DNA from: Sinonovacula constricta
Lineage: Eukaryota > Mollusca > Bivalvia > Cardiida > Solecurtidae
Direction of reading: 5' to 3'
Assembly (NCBI GenBank): GCA_007844125.1
Contig: CM017572.1
Location: 25,067,879 to 25,131,878 of the forward strand
Length of the DNA stretch: 64,000 nucleotides
The position numbers were made by a program, and so were the translations under genes. A model generated the notes under the pieces. The model saw nothing but the letters and a program-made list of their open reading frames with translations. It had not been told where the DNA came from and made no database searches. Positions within the stretch are counted from its first letter, which is position 1; each line of letters begins with the position of its first letter. This document shows, one piece after another, positions 36,412-48,399 of this stretch.

Positions 36412-36481
36412 CTTTCTACGTCGAGGTAGTAGCAAAAGACGTCGGCCTCCAAATCACAATGCAGATACTGGAAGTTTGCAG
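36412..36481 (+). CDS. Cav2: Cav2 C-terminal tail exon, basic
   Basis: 70 bp; one base completes a Ser codon, then 23 codons, phase 0 out. It encodes FLRRGSSKRRRPPNHNADTG and SLQ. The Arg/Lys cluster makes it strongly basic. The T-rich TTTTTTTCAG acceptor and GTAATG donor are good. Confidence 0.85.
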
Positions 36482-38012
36482 GTAATGCTCACAACTAAAC
36501 TTTATTTTGGTCAGACATATTGCAAAAATTAAGATGAATCTTTAATACTGGCACTCTTGAATATTGGCCATTCAGATGAGTACAAGACATATCCATAGGT
36601 CAAAGGTCAGCATGTGTTTTGTTTTGAACCCCCTCGTATATTGTTAAAATAATTTGGCTAAATTATATATAAATATTTACATTATGGCAAAAAAGTATCT
36701 TATCTTAAATCTATAATATGTTAAATGCATAAAGCAGTCTAACTTCAGTTAGATCACTCTTGCGCAACTAAAATTATATGTCAGTTGTTTTTTTATACGC
36801 TAGACTATTCTTACTTCCAGATAGAAGAGTTTTCCATTTGAAAGATTCTGCTTGCTCATACTGTTCCCTGTTGAGGACTTTTTTGTGTGAAATATACATT
36901 GTCATTTTTTTTATTTAACAAAAAATACAATAAAAAATCTTTTTTATACATTTCAAATAATAATAATAATTTATTAATGCAGAGGCATGAAAACACTGTT
37001 ACATATATAATTCACCCACAGCAGAAACAAAGGTTTTCCATAGAAAATATGTAAATTTTTGATGAATTATTTATTTCACTCACTTTGTCCTTTGGGGCCT
37101 AAAATAACCAAGAAAGGAACATTTGAACATTGTTTTTGGACTGTCCGTGACAGTTTGACTGTCAGAAATATCACAAAAACCAATATAGCTGGCATCGATA
37201 GTGATGTACTAAGTAATAAAAATAACATGGCCAAGAAATCTTGGAAATATATTTAATAAGAACTCCTAAATTTTGATGCAAGGGAACTACATGTATATAA
37301 TTACCATTATTTTAATATTTGGGTGTCTTGGCAAGAAATGGATGTCATAGACCAGACTGACATTCTCCTAATTGCTGATCTAATACATATTAAAGATGCT
37401 TTTGTTTTAATTATATTTTATATTGTATAATAATGTAAATACAGTCTTAATTAAATGTATTGTCCAAACACAATAACAGGTATAATGAAAATAATCTTCA
37501 ATTGGTTTTGTTTGACAAATTGTTTTGAGAAATTATTTTATATAAATGATGTATTAATAAAATAAATTGTCCAAATGCAGAAATAGAAATAATGCTTAAA
37601 TCCTTCTTGACAATAATCTTTAAGGTTACATTCTACATTCCAATCGATAAATTGTAACTCAAATGTCCTTTTCAGAAATCTCAGAAAATATTTTATCTCA
37701 GAAAATATTTTTTTTTTATATCTATTTTTTTTTCATAATTAATAAGTGGATTATTTTTTAACACCAAAGTTGAAATAGGTAACAGAATTTTTCCATTTGC
37801 AATCCTAGAGGGAGTGCACTTCCAGGGCTTATGGAATTGATTGTGAATATCAATTTAGAATTAGATGCGGGGTATATTTTATAATATATTTCCAGTTACC
37901 AACCTAAAAAATGGCTGCGCTTCCATGGCTTGTGCAACTTAAGAAGCATTTAAATGGATGTTTTATATATTTATAGTATTCATGTAAAGAAATCTAATTA
38001 TTGCAATCCTAG
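36482..38012 (+). other. Cav2 intron, nothing recognised
   Basis: 1.5 kb of AT-rich sequence. No repeat family or exon was identified. Confidence 0.65.
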
Positions 38013-38141
38013 AAAATACGACTGCGAGTGAGGAGGCCAGAAGGAGGCTATGTAAATGATTCATATTCTAACGATGAGGAGGAAGAGAGCATGATTGATG
38101 AACTTAACAAACCAATATTTATAGTGACGCAACACTACCAG
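38013..38141 (+). CDS. Cav2: Cav2 C-terminal tail exon, acidic
   Basis: 43 codons, phase 0 to 0. It encodes KIRLRVRRPEGGYVNDSYSN, then DEEEESMIDELNKPIFIVTQ and HYQ. The acceptor is TCCTAG and the donor GTATTC. A basic start, an acidic middle and a hydrophobic end make it distinct from the repeats around it, and the open frame is bounded by in-phase splice sites. Confidence 0.85.
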
Positions 38142-39092
38142 GTATTCATGGTGACAGGGCTTACATTCATGTTACCACGGTGACGGTTTTGAACACAATA
38201 TTGGAATTTTATGTAAATTTATGAAAATCTATGTGACTATATGTAAATCATTATGCAAATTTATGCAAATGTCTGGTCATAATATGCGTGTCCCCCCTCC
38301 ATCAAATTTGCTAAATTGGCACTGGGCTATTTTGAGTTCTTGTTTTATTCTCTGTTTTCATAGCTTGACATATAACTTATTTGGTAAAGAGGTATAATTC
38401 TTTAGTTGGGGAGGGACTGTTACTGAGGGTTTCTTTTGACTTCTTGTTATATAAAATCCCATTGCTTTCTTTGTGTGTGTGCTTTCCTTTTTCTACAATC
38501 ATAATGTAAAAATCTGACTTTAAAGGATAGGGGAAAAAAGATAAAGATTATCAAATTTTATAGATGTTTTTCTTATAGCACCTTATAATGAAGTTACCCA
38601 ATATCAACTTTTGAATTTTCTAAATTTTTAAGTACTATCATAAAAATACAACATGAATTCAAATATCTTTACCATTACAATTTTGCATTAAATAAGACAT
38701 TGTTCACTAACAAAGGTAAAATTAATTTCAAAAAAGTGCATAAACCTAACATTAATGTTAGCAGAATTGTCCTTTTATAAATGAGAATTTAAATTGTCTA
38801 TCCTGGAGAAAAGTAATGCGTGCTGTCTTGGGACAGCTCTTGTTCTAATCCAGCAACAACAGAAATCAGAATCTTCATTTCACTTATAAAATGATTACTT
38901 GCACAAAATCACTTCCCTACTTTCAAGACTGCTTTCATTAAAATGTCAAAATGACCCACAAAACAAAATCAGCAGCTTACACTTGCTTTGATAATCTTAG
39001 ATTGAACACTCCTTCCTATACAGAGTTTATTACTTGTTACCATAAAATATGCCAGACATGCTCTCGCCCATAAATGTCAAGGTTCTTTAATT

Positions 39093-39294
39093 GGACCTGG
39101 TAGCGCAATTGGTAGAGAGTCAGCTCCCGGTACTGGAGGCCCCGGGTTCGATCCCGGGCCGTGACATACCAAAGTCATAAAAAATGGTAATGGCATTGCT
39201 CCCTTGCTAACGCTCAAGCAAATATAAAGGTATATTGCCAGATAACTGAAATATTGTAAGTGGAACGATAAACCCAATAAACAAACAAACAAAT
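39093..39294 (+). mobile_element. SINE family C, internally deleted
   Basis: The best-preserved head of the family: GGACCTGGTAGCGCAATTGG and GGGTTCGATCCCGGGCC (consensus-like box B). It lacks the central CACGACTGGTTGG block and ends GATAAACCCAATAAACAAAC. Confidence 0.88.
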
Positions 39295-39534
39295 GTAAAC
39301 AGCCCAATGTATTTTAAATCATACATATATGTTCATGTACATTCAGAAAAAACAAGCATAATAAACTGACATTTAATTTAGGTATTAAAACAATTTGCCT
39401 TTATCCCATATATATTTCAAAAGCTAAGTGTTAAGCCAAATTGCAACTTCTATTTTAAAAATTAAGTCAAAACTGCAACACAATAGAAAAAACTGCAAGT
39501 ACAATAATCCTTTTTTTGACATTTTCCAAATTGG

Positions 39535-39774
39535 TGACCAGCCGCAATAGCTCAGTAAGTAGAGTGTCAGCTTGCGGATCGGGAGGTAGCGGGTTCAAAC
39601 CCCGGTCGGGTCAAACCAAAGACTTTTAAAGTTGGTAGTAGTGGCTTCCCTCCTAACGCTCGAGGCTAAGGGGACAGCATTACCTGGGCACCTCATAAGT
39701 GCCCCTGGACTAAAATGATAGAAATGTCATTGCACAGTATTGGCAAAAATGCCGGCAAATCCCATCTCATCCCA
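39535..39774 (+). mobile_element. SINE family B
   Basis: GACCAGCCGCAATAGCTCAG head with box B GGGTTCAAACCCCGG. The first four bases GACC can pair with the GGTC that ends the tRNA-like part, as in an acceptor stem. The body lacks the TCGGTGTCAGTATAATGG block and ends GCCGGCAAATCCC. Confidence 0.9.
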
Positions 39775-40656
39775 CAATGCAGAACTAGTTTAAAGCACAA
39801 TAAAGATCAAGGTCATAACAACCAATGACATAACCAAATGCTGTTTGTGATAAAGATGAAAAGAAAAAAAAAAGATGGAAAACAATGTCAGTGTAAGTGC
39901 ACTGTGGCTTTTATGGTGGATATCTCCAATCCTTTGATTGTAAAAGTTAATGCACATCCATATTAAATTTGCTTTTCTATAGATAAGAGAGTCAACATGA
40001 AAACAAGCACATATTTTACTTGTAAAAATACATTTAACTTTGACATTTTTTTATCACATGAATTTCCTTGTTTTCAATACACCCATTACATATTTTGTTA
40101 TATAACACTAGTGTAATACAGCTTTTTGACTCATGACGCCATTGACATCATCATAATGTAGATTTGTCTCATACCACAATTTCACATTTTTTGTTAAAAC
40201 TTTGTAAAATCATGTGATAAAAAGAATCTTACTCTTATTGTCATTAAATACAACATTTATAACACTCGTCCAGGAAAAATGAAAGTAAGATCGCCATATG
40301 CTCACTTACTATTACTTTTCCTGAATTCCTTTAATAAATGTTTGTATTAATTGGCAACACTTGTCAGATCCTTTACTTTATAACCAGTGTGTGAGTGTGT
40401 GTGCTTATAACTTTGGCTTACGTTTATCCAACAGTAATAATTTGGGTTACCATGGTTGAATGCTGGTCTTTGCACATGTACTTAATAAATTAATAATTTA
40501 AAAAAGAAGCATTTGAATAAAAATTGCTTTTAAGCATGTTTAATGTCACAATATATTTTTCTTCAAATGGAACTCGTGATATAAATTATTTCCATAAAAG
40601 GATAAAAAAATGAGTCATTCTGGTATAGATACTATCATTACAGTGTAACGGTTATG

Positions 40657-40992
40657 CCTGTTCTTGCAGTCTTTACAACATCAGCTCCCTTATTGCCATT
40701 TTAACATTTATACCTGTTCTTGTAGTCTTTACACCATCAGCTCTATTATTGCCATTTTAACATTTATACCTATTCTTGCAGTCTCTACAACATCAGCTCC
40801 ATTATTGCCATTTTAACATTTATACCTGTTCTTGCAGTCTCTACAACATCAGCTCCATTATTGCCATTTTAACATTTATACCTGTTCTTGTAGTCTTTAC
40901 ACCATCAGCTCTATTATTGCTATTTTAACATTTATACCTGTTCTTGCAGTCTCTACAACATCAGCTCCATTATTGCCATTTTAACATTTACC
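40657..40992. repeat. 56-bp x 6 tandem repeat with 3'-splice-site-like motif
   Basis: Six units start exactly every 56 bases (40657, 40713, 40769, 40825, 40881, 40937) with CCTGTTCTTGCAGTCT or close variants, then CAGCTCCATTATTGCCATTT. A partial seventh (TACCTGTTCTTGCAGT) lies at about 41028-41043. Each full unit with CAG resembles a pyrimidine tract plus AG acceptor. Confidence 0.95.
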
Positions 40993-41167
40993 CTGTATCA
41001 GCATCATTCATACAACTTTAATCTTGATACCTGTTCTTGCAGTGTATACATGATCATTGCCATTATTCCAATTTGTTCCTGAATTTTTATCTTAGTATCA
41101 ATTCCATCAAATACCAACACAATAATGATCATATTGACCTTAACATCCATATTTCACTTTTTTCGCC

Positions 41168-41447
41168 AGGTGTCGGAGGTCCTGGGTTCGATACCGGGTC
41201 ACAACATTCCAAAGTCGTTAAAAATGATAGTGGTATAGCTTCCTTGCTAATGCTCAAGTAACTATAAGGGCATTTCCACAACTGTTTGGCCCAGTGTCAG
41301 GATAATGTGACTGGGTGTGGTGTCATGCTGGTGTTCACGGCATGCTATACACAGTGAAGGCAGCACTTTATCTGCTTTGAGTGGACACCTTCTCCAGATA
41401 ACTGAAATACTGTTGGTGGGACTATAAACCCAGTAAATAAACAAAAC
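41168..41447 (+). mobile_element. SINE family C, 5'-truncated
   Basis: It starts in the head (CAGGTGTCGGAGGTCCTGGG), has box B GGTTCGATACC, GCATGCTATACACAGTGAAG and CCAGATAACTGAAATACTG, and ends ATAAACCCAGTAAATAAAC. Confidence 0.88.
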
Positions 41448-41493
41448 TTTGTATCTTAAACAACTAACAATACCTTCTTCCATGTATTTACAG

Positions 41494-41803
41494 TCCCTGG
41501 ACAAGCGAGATTTCTCGAGAGGTCTCCGCCCAGAGCATGCAGGTGCCCCCCTCTCTCGGACTGCCAGCGAGTCAAGCCAACTTGGCATCCGAACTCCCTC
41601 CATCCCCACAACGCCTGTGAGTCCTAGATCTCCCATTATGCACCATAGAAGTCCCTTCGGATCTCCAAGCACGTCCCCGCTGCCATACCGACGGTCCCAA
41701 TCTCCCCGACGTGGACCAATAGATGTGGGTTTTGCGTCTGCCGTGGCAAACATCTGTGAACAAGCCCACAGCATTGCAGAGAGTGAGCGGAGGCGGCATA
41801 AAC
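41494..41803 (+). CDS. Cav2: Cav2 C-terminal tail exon, Ser/Pro/Arg-rich
   Basis: 310 bp, phase 0 in, phase 1 out (103 codons plus one base). It begins SLDKRDFSRGLRPEHAG and contains many S-P and T-P pairs (TPSIPTTPVSPRSP, RSPFGSPSTSPLPYRRSQSP). It ends in a helical segment DVGFASAVANICEQAHSIAE followed by SERRRHK. GC content is higher than in the introns. The S/T-P sites are plausible proline-directed kinase targets; the conserved-looking alanine-rich helix near the end is not a domain I can name. Confidence 0.93.
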
Positions 41804-42596
41804 GTAATTACGCATGTACTTTGCAGTTTTTCTTTCCTTTCTTGAATTGAAAAATAAATCCTGAATTATTGTGGGAGTTACTGTAAGAAGATAATCTTTC
41901 GTATTGTTAAAATGGCTTCTTTTTGAGAGCTTAACTTAAATTTGTATTGCTTGAACTAGCTATAGATAGATTAAACCAGCATAAGTCAAATTTGAAATAA
42001 GATTCTGAAGTAAAAAGTAATTGGGAAAAGATCGAAAACATTTTCTTGAGTTAATGATTTTATTAAAAGTTTACATGAAAATGTTGTTGATAAAAAATAA
42101 ATATATTAAATTAATTATTAACATGAGTACAAATGACAATCCATATTTAAGGACAATACTTTCAAAGGAAATATACTAATGCAAAGACAAAGGCTTCATG
42201 ATTGCTACACCAGCAAGCTTCGATATAGCTATAAATATATATCTGCTATAGAGATATAATATGTCGTCATTGTTTTTACTGGACAAAAACTGATTTCATT
42301 GTAATGTAGTATTGCTTCCTATATAAATAACCAGGATAAAAAGAAAAGTTCATCAATGCATTTGTATTCTCGTGGTGCCAGGCATATCTGTTGGTTGATT
42401 CTTAGCAAATAAGATGTATAACCTTATATAGGATTTACCCAGCAAAAGTCTGGTTTCTACCTTAATATATTTAATAAAAAGCAACTTTCATGCACTTCTT
42501 GTGTGTTCATGTGTTTTATAAGTCCATCTGTAGAGACCATGTCTGTGTTTTGTTACTTCATCCATAGAAACTATGTATGTTGTGTGTATATTTCAG
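41804..42596 (+). other. Last Cav2 intron, nothing recognised
   Basis: 793 bp, AT-rich. It ends with TATATTTCAG before the terminal exon. Confidence 0.75.
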
Positions 42597-43624
42597 CTCT
42601 CCGTGCAGAAGACAGCATCAGTATCCCCAACTCCCCTCAACTTCGTCCCAGCCGCCCAAGAGTGAAACGACCCCCTCTGATGTCTCAGACAAACGTGATG
42701 GGTTCACCATTGCCTAGCCCCCATGTCAAGCATGAAATGTATCGCTCCACCTCCTTGGAAACACGTTCCCGCACTCCTTCACCCAATGGAACCCCATCAT
42801 CTACCCCGATGAATGAGTACTACGGAGGCTCGAACCTGACCGACAGGTCCCGGAGTCCAAGCCCAAGCATCAGCAGTCCTGTGAACACGCCACCAAAGAG
42901 AGCTAATCGCAAGTTGCCCATTGCTCCCACGCAACCCACTAAGCCCTCTTCGCTGAATCTTGCTCAACCAAAGCTCAAAGAAAATATGCCACGTGTCATG
43001 CCTTCCCCTACAATCCCACAACCTTCCAAGAGTCCCGGAAGCATTAATTTCCCAAGGCTGAACGCCTCCCCTACTCATAAACCAAAACTTAACATAGCAG
43101 TGCTACCGCATAATGTTCCTCCTCCAGGGAAAATGGGCCGACCTGAGCCCTATAGCCCTACTGAAAGAAATAATTTAAATAAAATAAGTGATCCTCGAGA
43201 GATGCCCGGTCAAACTCGGTCACTTCCTGGTCATTACAGCCGGCGCCCAAATGTTAAGGACAATGTAACAGCTAGTGATATGTATCGTCATGCATCACGT
43301 TCACCTGATATAGGCAGAATGAGAAGTGTAGAAAGGACACGACAGACTTCTAGAAACAGTGATGATAGTAATAGGTCACCTGTTCATGTGGCTAGTGGCA
43401 GCCGTGTGCGAGGTGGCGAGAGGAGTGGTCGTAGTCAGGGTAATGGCAACCCAATGCACCCACCAACTGGTCCGGTGCCACGGTCTCCAAGACCAGGTGG
43501 TAACAATGTACAAAATGGATACAAACATCGCAGCGGACGTCCTCATGAGAAGATGGAACTGCGTTGTGATAGTAACGCTCCGGTTACGCATAACTCTGAT
43601 GATGATGATGATGATTGGTGTTAA
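42597..43624 (+). CDS. Cav2: Cav2 calcium channel alpha-1, terminal coding exon with RIM-BP and PDZ motifs
   Basis: The exon begins with two bases that complete a Pro codon, then LRAEDSISIPNSPQLRPSRP, and runs about 341 codons to TAA (43622-43624). It is low-complexity, rich in Pro, Ser, Arg and Asn. Two motifs stand out. RKLPIAPTQP (about 42909-42938) fits the RxLPxxPxxP-type ligand for the SH3 domains of RIM-binding protein. The extreme C-terminus is six Asp then Trp-Cys, matching the DxWC end of Cav2 channels that binds the RIM/Mint PDZ domains. In Cav2 these tether the channel to the presynaptic active zone. The upstream ATG at 42503 is in intron and is not used as a start. Confidence 0.96.
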
Positions 43625-44228
43625 GATGGCAAGTGTTGTTGTGGAATCATTTAGTTATCACACAATTATTCCTGAGTGTTTTTGATTTGTTGTGAAATCC
43701 ATATTGTTTTTGAGTGTAAGGGCTTTACAAGTCAATGGCGTAAGGGCAAGACCAGAAGTCAAGTTTAAAAGGCAAAAGACGGATGTTTGTCGGAGTGAAG
43801 TGAAGAATCTTGCTCTTGCTTTTACCAAAATCAGCCCAGTAATTGAGGGTGTGGAAAAACAGAAGTTGCGGTCCGGGAAACGCAAGTGCCATGTGACCCC
43901 AAATCACAACCAAAAGAAATTTATTACTGGACCTCTTATCAAGTTGTTGCCATGGCAACAAAATCTATTGAGAATTTACCAAAAGTAGGGTAAAAATGGT
44001 GGGTGGACATCACCCATGAAGCAAAATGTAAAGGTTGTCCGTAAAACAGAAATGTGGGAAGATGATGTAAAGGACAATGAATGAGGTTGCTTCTGTCAAA
44101 TGCTCAAAAAAAGAATAACAAAAAGTAAACAGAAACATGTTTTCAACAGATATATAATATAGATTTTGCATACTTTCTGTGTATGGAAAAATGACAGGCC
44201 TGGCAAAGGCTTTAAAATGTAAAATAAA
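43625..44228 (+). other. Cav2 proximal 3' UTR with AATAAA
   Basis: Non-coding sequence after the stop codon. The first AATAAA lies at 44223-44228. Other possible signals occur at 47926-47931 and 48589-48594, so the true 3' UTR could be much longer. It contains a perfect 14-bp palindrome GTTGCCATGGCAAC at 43946-43959. Short open frames here overlap on both strands and have no domain signature. Confidence 0.55.
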
Positions 44229-44825
44229 AACACATATATTGATTTCACTGTATAGAAATGATGTTTGCTTTAAAAAAGGTTGTATGATTTGTGTTTTTGT
44301 AATTTAAAAGTACAACTCAAGTGTTATTCTTGGGGATGATGTAGGTTGACTATTACCCTGTTTAACTGTTTTCTGTAGTGCTGAATGCTAGATTTTTTTT
44401 TCTATCTAACCACTTTTATGCCAGAAAGTTCTATACAGTGGTATCAATATTTAATTGTTAGAAAAAAAATCAAAATATATATATATATCTATTAATGTTA
44501 TGCCACTTTTTTGTCCATATCATTATATTATCTCCCCCATTTTCTGTATTAGCGTTAATGTGCACTTACTCATTGTAACATACATGTATTTTCTACTTAT
44601 TTACGCATGACATTTTTCTCTAAAAGCAAACATTTATTGTATAACTATATCCAATATTGCTATATTTTCATATGTATGATTTTTTAATTTTTCTTTTTTA
44701 AATATTTAGGTAAGATAGGAGCACTTTCTGACAGTAGATTAGTTCCTAGATAGTGAACAAGTCCAAATGGTTCAGAGTTATGGGCCTGAACTAGAACAGT
44801 ATGTAGAGCTAGGCTAGTCTCTTAA

Positions 44826-45287
44826 AGGTGGTATCCGACAGTTTGAACCAAGATCATTTTCTCTCAAGTAACCAAATAAATTGTTACCTGAAAAGGTCTG
44901 GCAAAATGCTGTTCATTGATGCTCTAGAACAGTTTGAGCAGTGAAGCATAAAACCCCACATAAAGCCCCACTCACCATTGTAAATAGGTGTTTCATGAGC
45001 CACACTGCAGAGATAGCTATTTTTAAACTGAGAAAACCATGCGACTGACTTTAAGAATCACGCCTAATTGTTATCCGGGTTCTTTGCTCCGAGGTTGATA
45101 TCTATTATAACAGAGATCACAATTGTTTTTATTTATTAATTTGTAAAGAATGAACATGCAATGATGTTTTTTTTTCAAATTGTATTGTCTAACAATATAG
45201 GAATTATTCGGAATTATGAATAAAAATGCCAAAACAGTGGAAAAGTATTAAATGCATTTGATATTGACAAACTGTCGGATATTACCT
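44826..45287. mobile_element. TTAA-flanked MITE, complete copy
   Basis: Terminal inverted repeats: left AGGTGGTATCCGACAGTTTG; right end, reverse-complemented, AGGTAATATCCGACAGTTTG. TTAA lies directly outside each end (44822-44825 and 45288-45291). No coding capacity. The interior, including TGTTCATTGATGCTCTAGA and TGAGCCACACTGCAGAGATA, matches the reverse complement of the copy at 56597. TTAA targets are typical of piggyBac-type transposases. Confidence 0.88.
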
Positions 45288-47969
45288 TTAAATATACCAG
45301 GCAATCAACAGGGCTGTACGAATGGGTAAATCGAATATATATATATATTAATATATCCCATAAATCTCCAGCAAAATCTATAGTGTAAGTACTTACAAGA
45401 GATATTTCTAATGAGTACCATATATATATGATATAAAAAAGTATAAGCCAAAGCAGTTTATAAAATATCAACATATTAAAACATTTGAAATGTGGATAGA
45501 TCATTTACAGGGGCTCTGAACAATATTATTGTCTTGTGTATTCATGTATATTACCCATTTTATATTAATATATATTTTGTCTGTAGGGTATGATAAAAAT
45601 ATATATAATTGTATATTATAAAATGTCTTTCAAGTAACTGCAGTGTGTGCTGTGTCGGACAAGTGGCTACACCCCCACCCACCCATCACATTGTGTAGTA
45701 ATGATTTATCTCTGACCACTTATTCCATTTTTTTCTGGAACTTTCAGTTTGAGATGAGTTTTATAAACAGTGTTTATTGTCGTTTGGGTCGCCTTTGACT
45801 GAGGGATTAAACAATTAATTGCATTTCCTCAGCACTCATAACGGCATAGATGATGGTTCCTAAATGGAAAAGTCATGTGAGGCAGCGGTTCAACCCATAT
45901 ACTTGTGGGAGACCTTCCTGCACGAATGTCAGCTTGAATTTGCAATCACAATCAGTGATCTTGATGCAACATTTATCAAAATTGTTACTTTATCGTCAAG
46001 AAACCCAAAACATGTCAGACACAGCATGTGCTGCTAGCGTGCTGTAGTATTGCAGTCTCCATATGAGCATAACCATGATCATATATGCATCCACACTCAT
46101 TGTTAAACCTTTGCTTGCTTGGGTGAGCTAATTTCTATGTTAATGGGCGCAAATGGTGTTTCCAGCAAGTGAACAGCTAAACGAGTTTAAGGTTGTCTTT
46201 TCCTATTTTCTCCTACCCAGACAGATGTCTGATCGAAGCTTATAAAACCTAAAACTAGGCATCAGCTAGAAAACCATTTTCAAAGCATCTGTTTGGTCAA
46301 ATTATAAATTCAAATCTTATTTACCTTAGCCGGGGTCTCAAGAATTTGTAATTGATTGGTCAAATTGAACAAGTAGATTAAAGGTTATAAAACTTTGAGG
46401 TTGAGACTACAACTATTCCTAAGCATATGATTGGTCAGATTGGTGTAGATAATCTTTGCCTCAAGCTCAAAGGTTTATAACCACAAACTCTGCTTCTTAA
46501 TTATGTTCCTGAAACGCATCTCATAGGGCCTGGGGTAAATTAAATTCACTTATGAAAACATAGGTATTAAAAGAAGCCTAGGTTTTACACTATAATTGTG
46601 TCTTTCTTTGCACACGGCAAGTCAGATTTTAAAAAATATATAAATTACAGGAACAGGTTATACATCCCCGGTTGATTAGCATTTGGTTTGTTTTATTTTA
46701 TTTTAAATTTATCAAATATTTAGAATAGTCTTAGACCAATGTGCTTGAGAAACATTTTGAGATTCAAGCTCAGATTTTAAACCTGCTGCACAGCCTCTTA
46801 CTGGAAGATAAAATAAATTCCCTATTTTCATAAGGAAAGCCTGTTGTTGTTTTTTAAATTGTAACGATTAGATTACTTAAATGAGGACCTAGTAATATGA
46901 TTTCCAGTATAATAAGTAATTAAGCATCAGAAATACTTATTAGTTTTATTCATTTTTCTGGGCATAGAGAGAATGAAGCATCCGATTGGTCATACTGTAT
47001 TTAAAATCACCCAATCAGATGCTTGGATATGGTTCCAGTTCCATAGCCTCCAACCTGCATAAATGTAACTTATTTAAATTGGTTTATGAATAATGATGCG
47101 AAAGGTTACGTACAATTGATGCCTGTATATAATTGTTTCCAGTTTAAGAATTTTTTAACTGATTTTGTGATTTTTTTAATCGTGTGTCAAAATATATCTG
47201 TTAATTTACGACTTCACAAGTTCTTGTTATTGTTTTATTGTTAAGAGCTAGAATACCTCCTGTCCTTTTTACGGTCAGTTTTAGTTATCTTCCATGTTTA
47301 ATCCATGTTGATGTAATTGGGAATTTTTGGTTTAAATTTACAACTATTTTATTTTCCTTAATGCCTCCAAAAAATTTTTTAGGGTGGTTTGTTCCTTTTA
47401 CAGTCATATTTTTAATATTCACGTCTTGTGCACACATTACATCTTGCAAAAAGTTCTAAATACATAGAAAATAGACCAATTAAGTCCATTTTTAGAATCC
47501 CCGTTCGGTATTTACTATTGCATTTCACACTACATGTTTGCAATATTTAAATGAGCTATCTCTAAAATCAATCATTAGGGGGAAATGCTCAGTAATTAAA
47601 ATAAAAAAACAGTACAACTTTTTATGCTATATTTTATTCAACAAAATATTGTTAATTTTTAATATTGTTAATTTTTATTTGTCTGGTTACCTTCAACCTG
47701 TCAGGTCTATACAAATGTTTTTATTGTCTTCTTGAATTTGTTACCTAGTGTTAGAAGTGTCTACGATTGCTGTTGTTTTATGATTTTTTTGTAAATATAC
47801 TGAATTTTAAAGAGTGTTTTATAAGCAGTTTTAAAGTGTAACCACATATTTATTTATACCAAACAGTTTTGAATATCTGTTTTTGTGTAGATGACTGACT
47901 GTTTTTATGCATGTACATTTTTTTAAATAAACCGAAGGAACACATTCATGGTCACTATTATAAAGTCTG

Positions 47970-48070
47970 GCTATTTTGGAGGTGAAGCACTCCCCAAAAA
48001 TGTCTCGGTAGAACCAATGATGTGCCGCTGGTAAGAAGACCTTCCCACATTAATCCTTCAACCAGACCTG
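47970..48070 (-). mobile_element. SINE family A fragment, reverse orientation
   Basis: On the + strand it reads TATTTTGGAGGTGAAGCACT, GTCTCGGTAGAACCA, GAAGACCTTCCCACATTAAT and CTTCAACCAGACC, the reverse complement of the family A body. Confidence 0.75.
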
Positions 48071-48357
48071 GGGATTTGCATCCAGGGTATCTTTCAGCTG
48101 ACCTGAGGTTGATTGGTGTTCAGGGGTTACAGTGATCATCAACGTGTCAGTGTTTTTAAATCATCTTAAAATGTTGAGGACCAAGGCAAATAATGTAGAT
48201 CCTGATCTTCTAGTAGCTGACTGATCAGGATTTGTGAAAGGTATATATACATGTGTACAACTGGGTGTGTATGTTTTCTTATCTTTGTTACTGTTGTGAC
48301 TCATTCCACCAATCTGTGAATACGCATTTATTTAATTAATCCATTGTCTTGTTTTAG

Positions 48358-48399
48358 GAATGACTGAAGGAATTTGGATCAGGCTAGTTTTCCGGAATA
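48358..48399 (+). other. Exon-like 42-bp segment downstream of Cav2
   Basis: Preceded by a strong acceptor (GTCTTGTTTTAG) and followed by a near-consensus donor (GTAAGTG). One frame is open and starts with ATG (MTEGIWIRLV...). No partner exon was found in either direction, so it may be chance or an alternative 3' exon. Confidence 0.25.

Larger units (their letters stand above)
38142..41493 (+). other. Cav2 intron with SINE-C, SINE-B, 56-bp array and second SINE-C
   Basis: 3.35 kb. Order: SINE-C (39093-39294), SINE-B (39535-39774), 56-bp tandem array (40657-40992), then a 5'-truncated SINE-C (41168-41447) that stops about 45 bases before the next exon. The remainder is AT-rich. Confidence 0.75.

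Noticed and set aside
39093..39610. Sequences resembling tRNA genes (good box A and B at 39093 and 39535; also 21680 and 28220)
   Set aside because: Each is followed by a family-specific body and recurs many times with deletions. They are SINE heads, not tRNA genes, and most cannot form a full acceptor stem.
41262..41799. Long ORFs on the - strand (up to 170 codons)
   Set aside because: Antisense shadow of a Cav2 tail exon and a SINE-C. The + strand frame is bounded by phase-matched splice sites and continues into the next exon.
42797..43685. Overlapping ORFs in other frames over the terminal Cav2 exon
   Set aside because: Shadows of the GC-richer coding exon; no motif in them.
43692..43988. 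98-codon ORF after the Cav2 stop
   Set aside because: In the 3' UTR, overlapped by equally long frames on the other strand; no recognisable domain.
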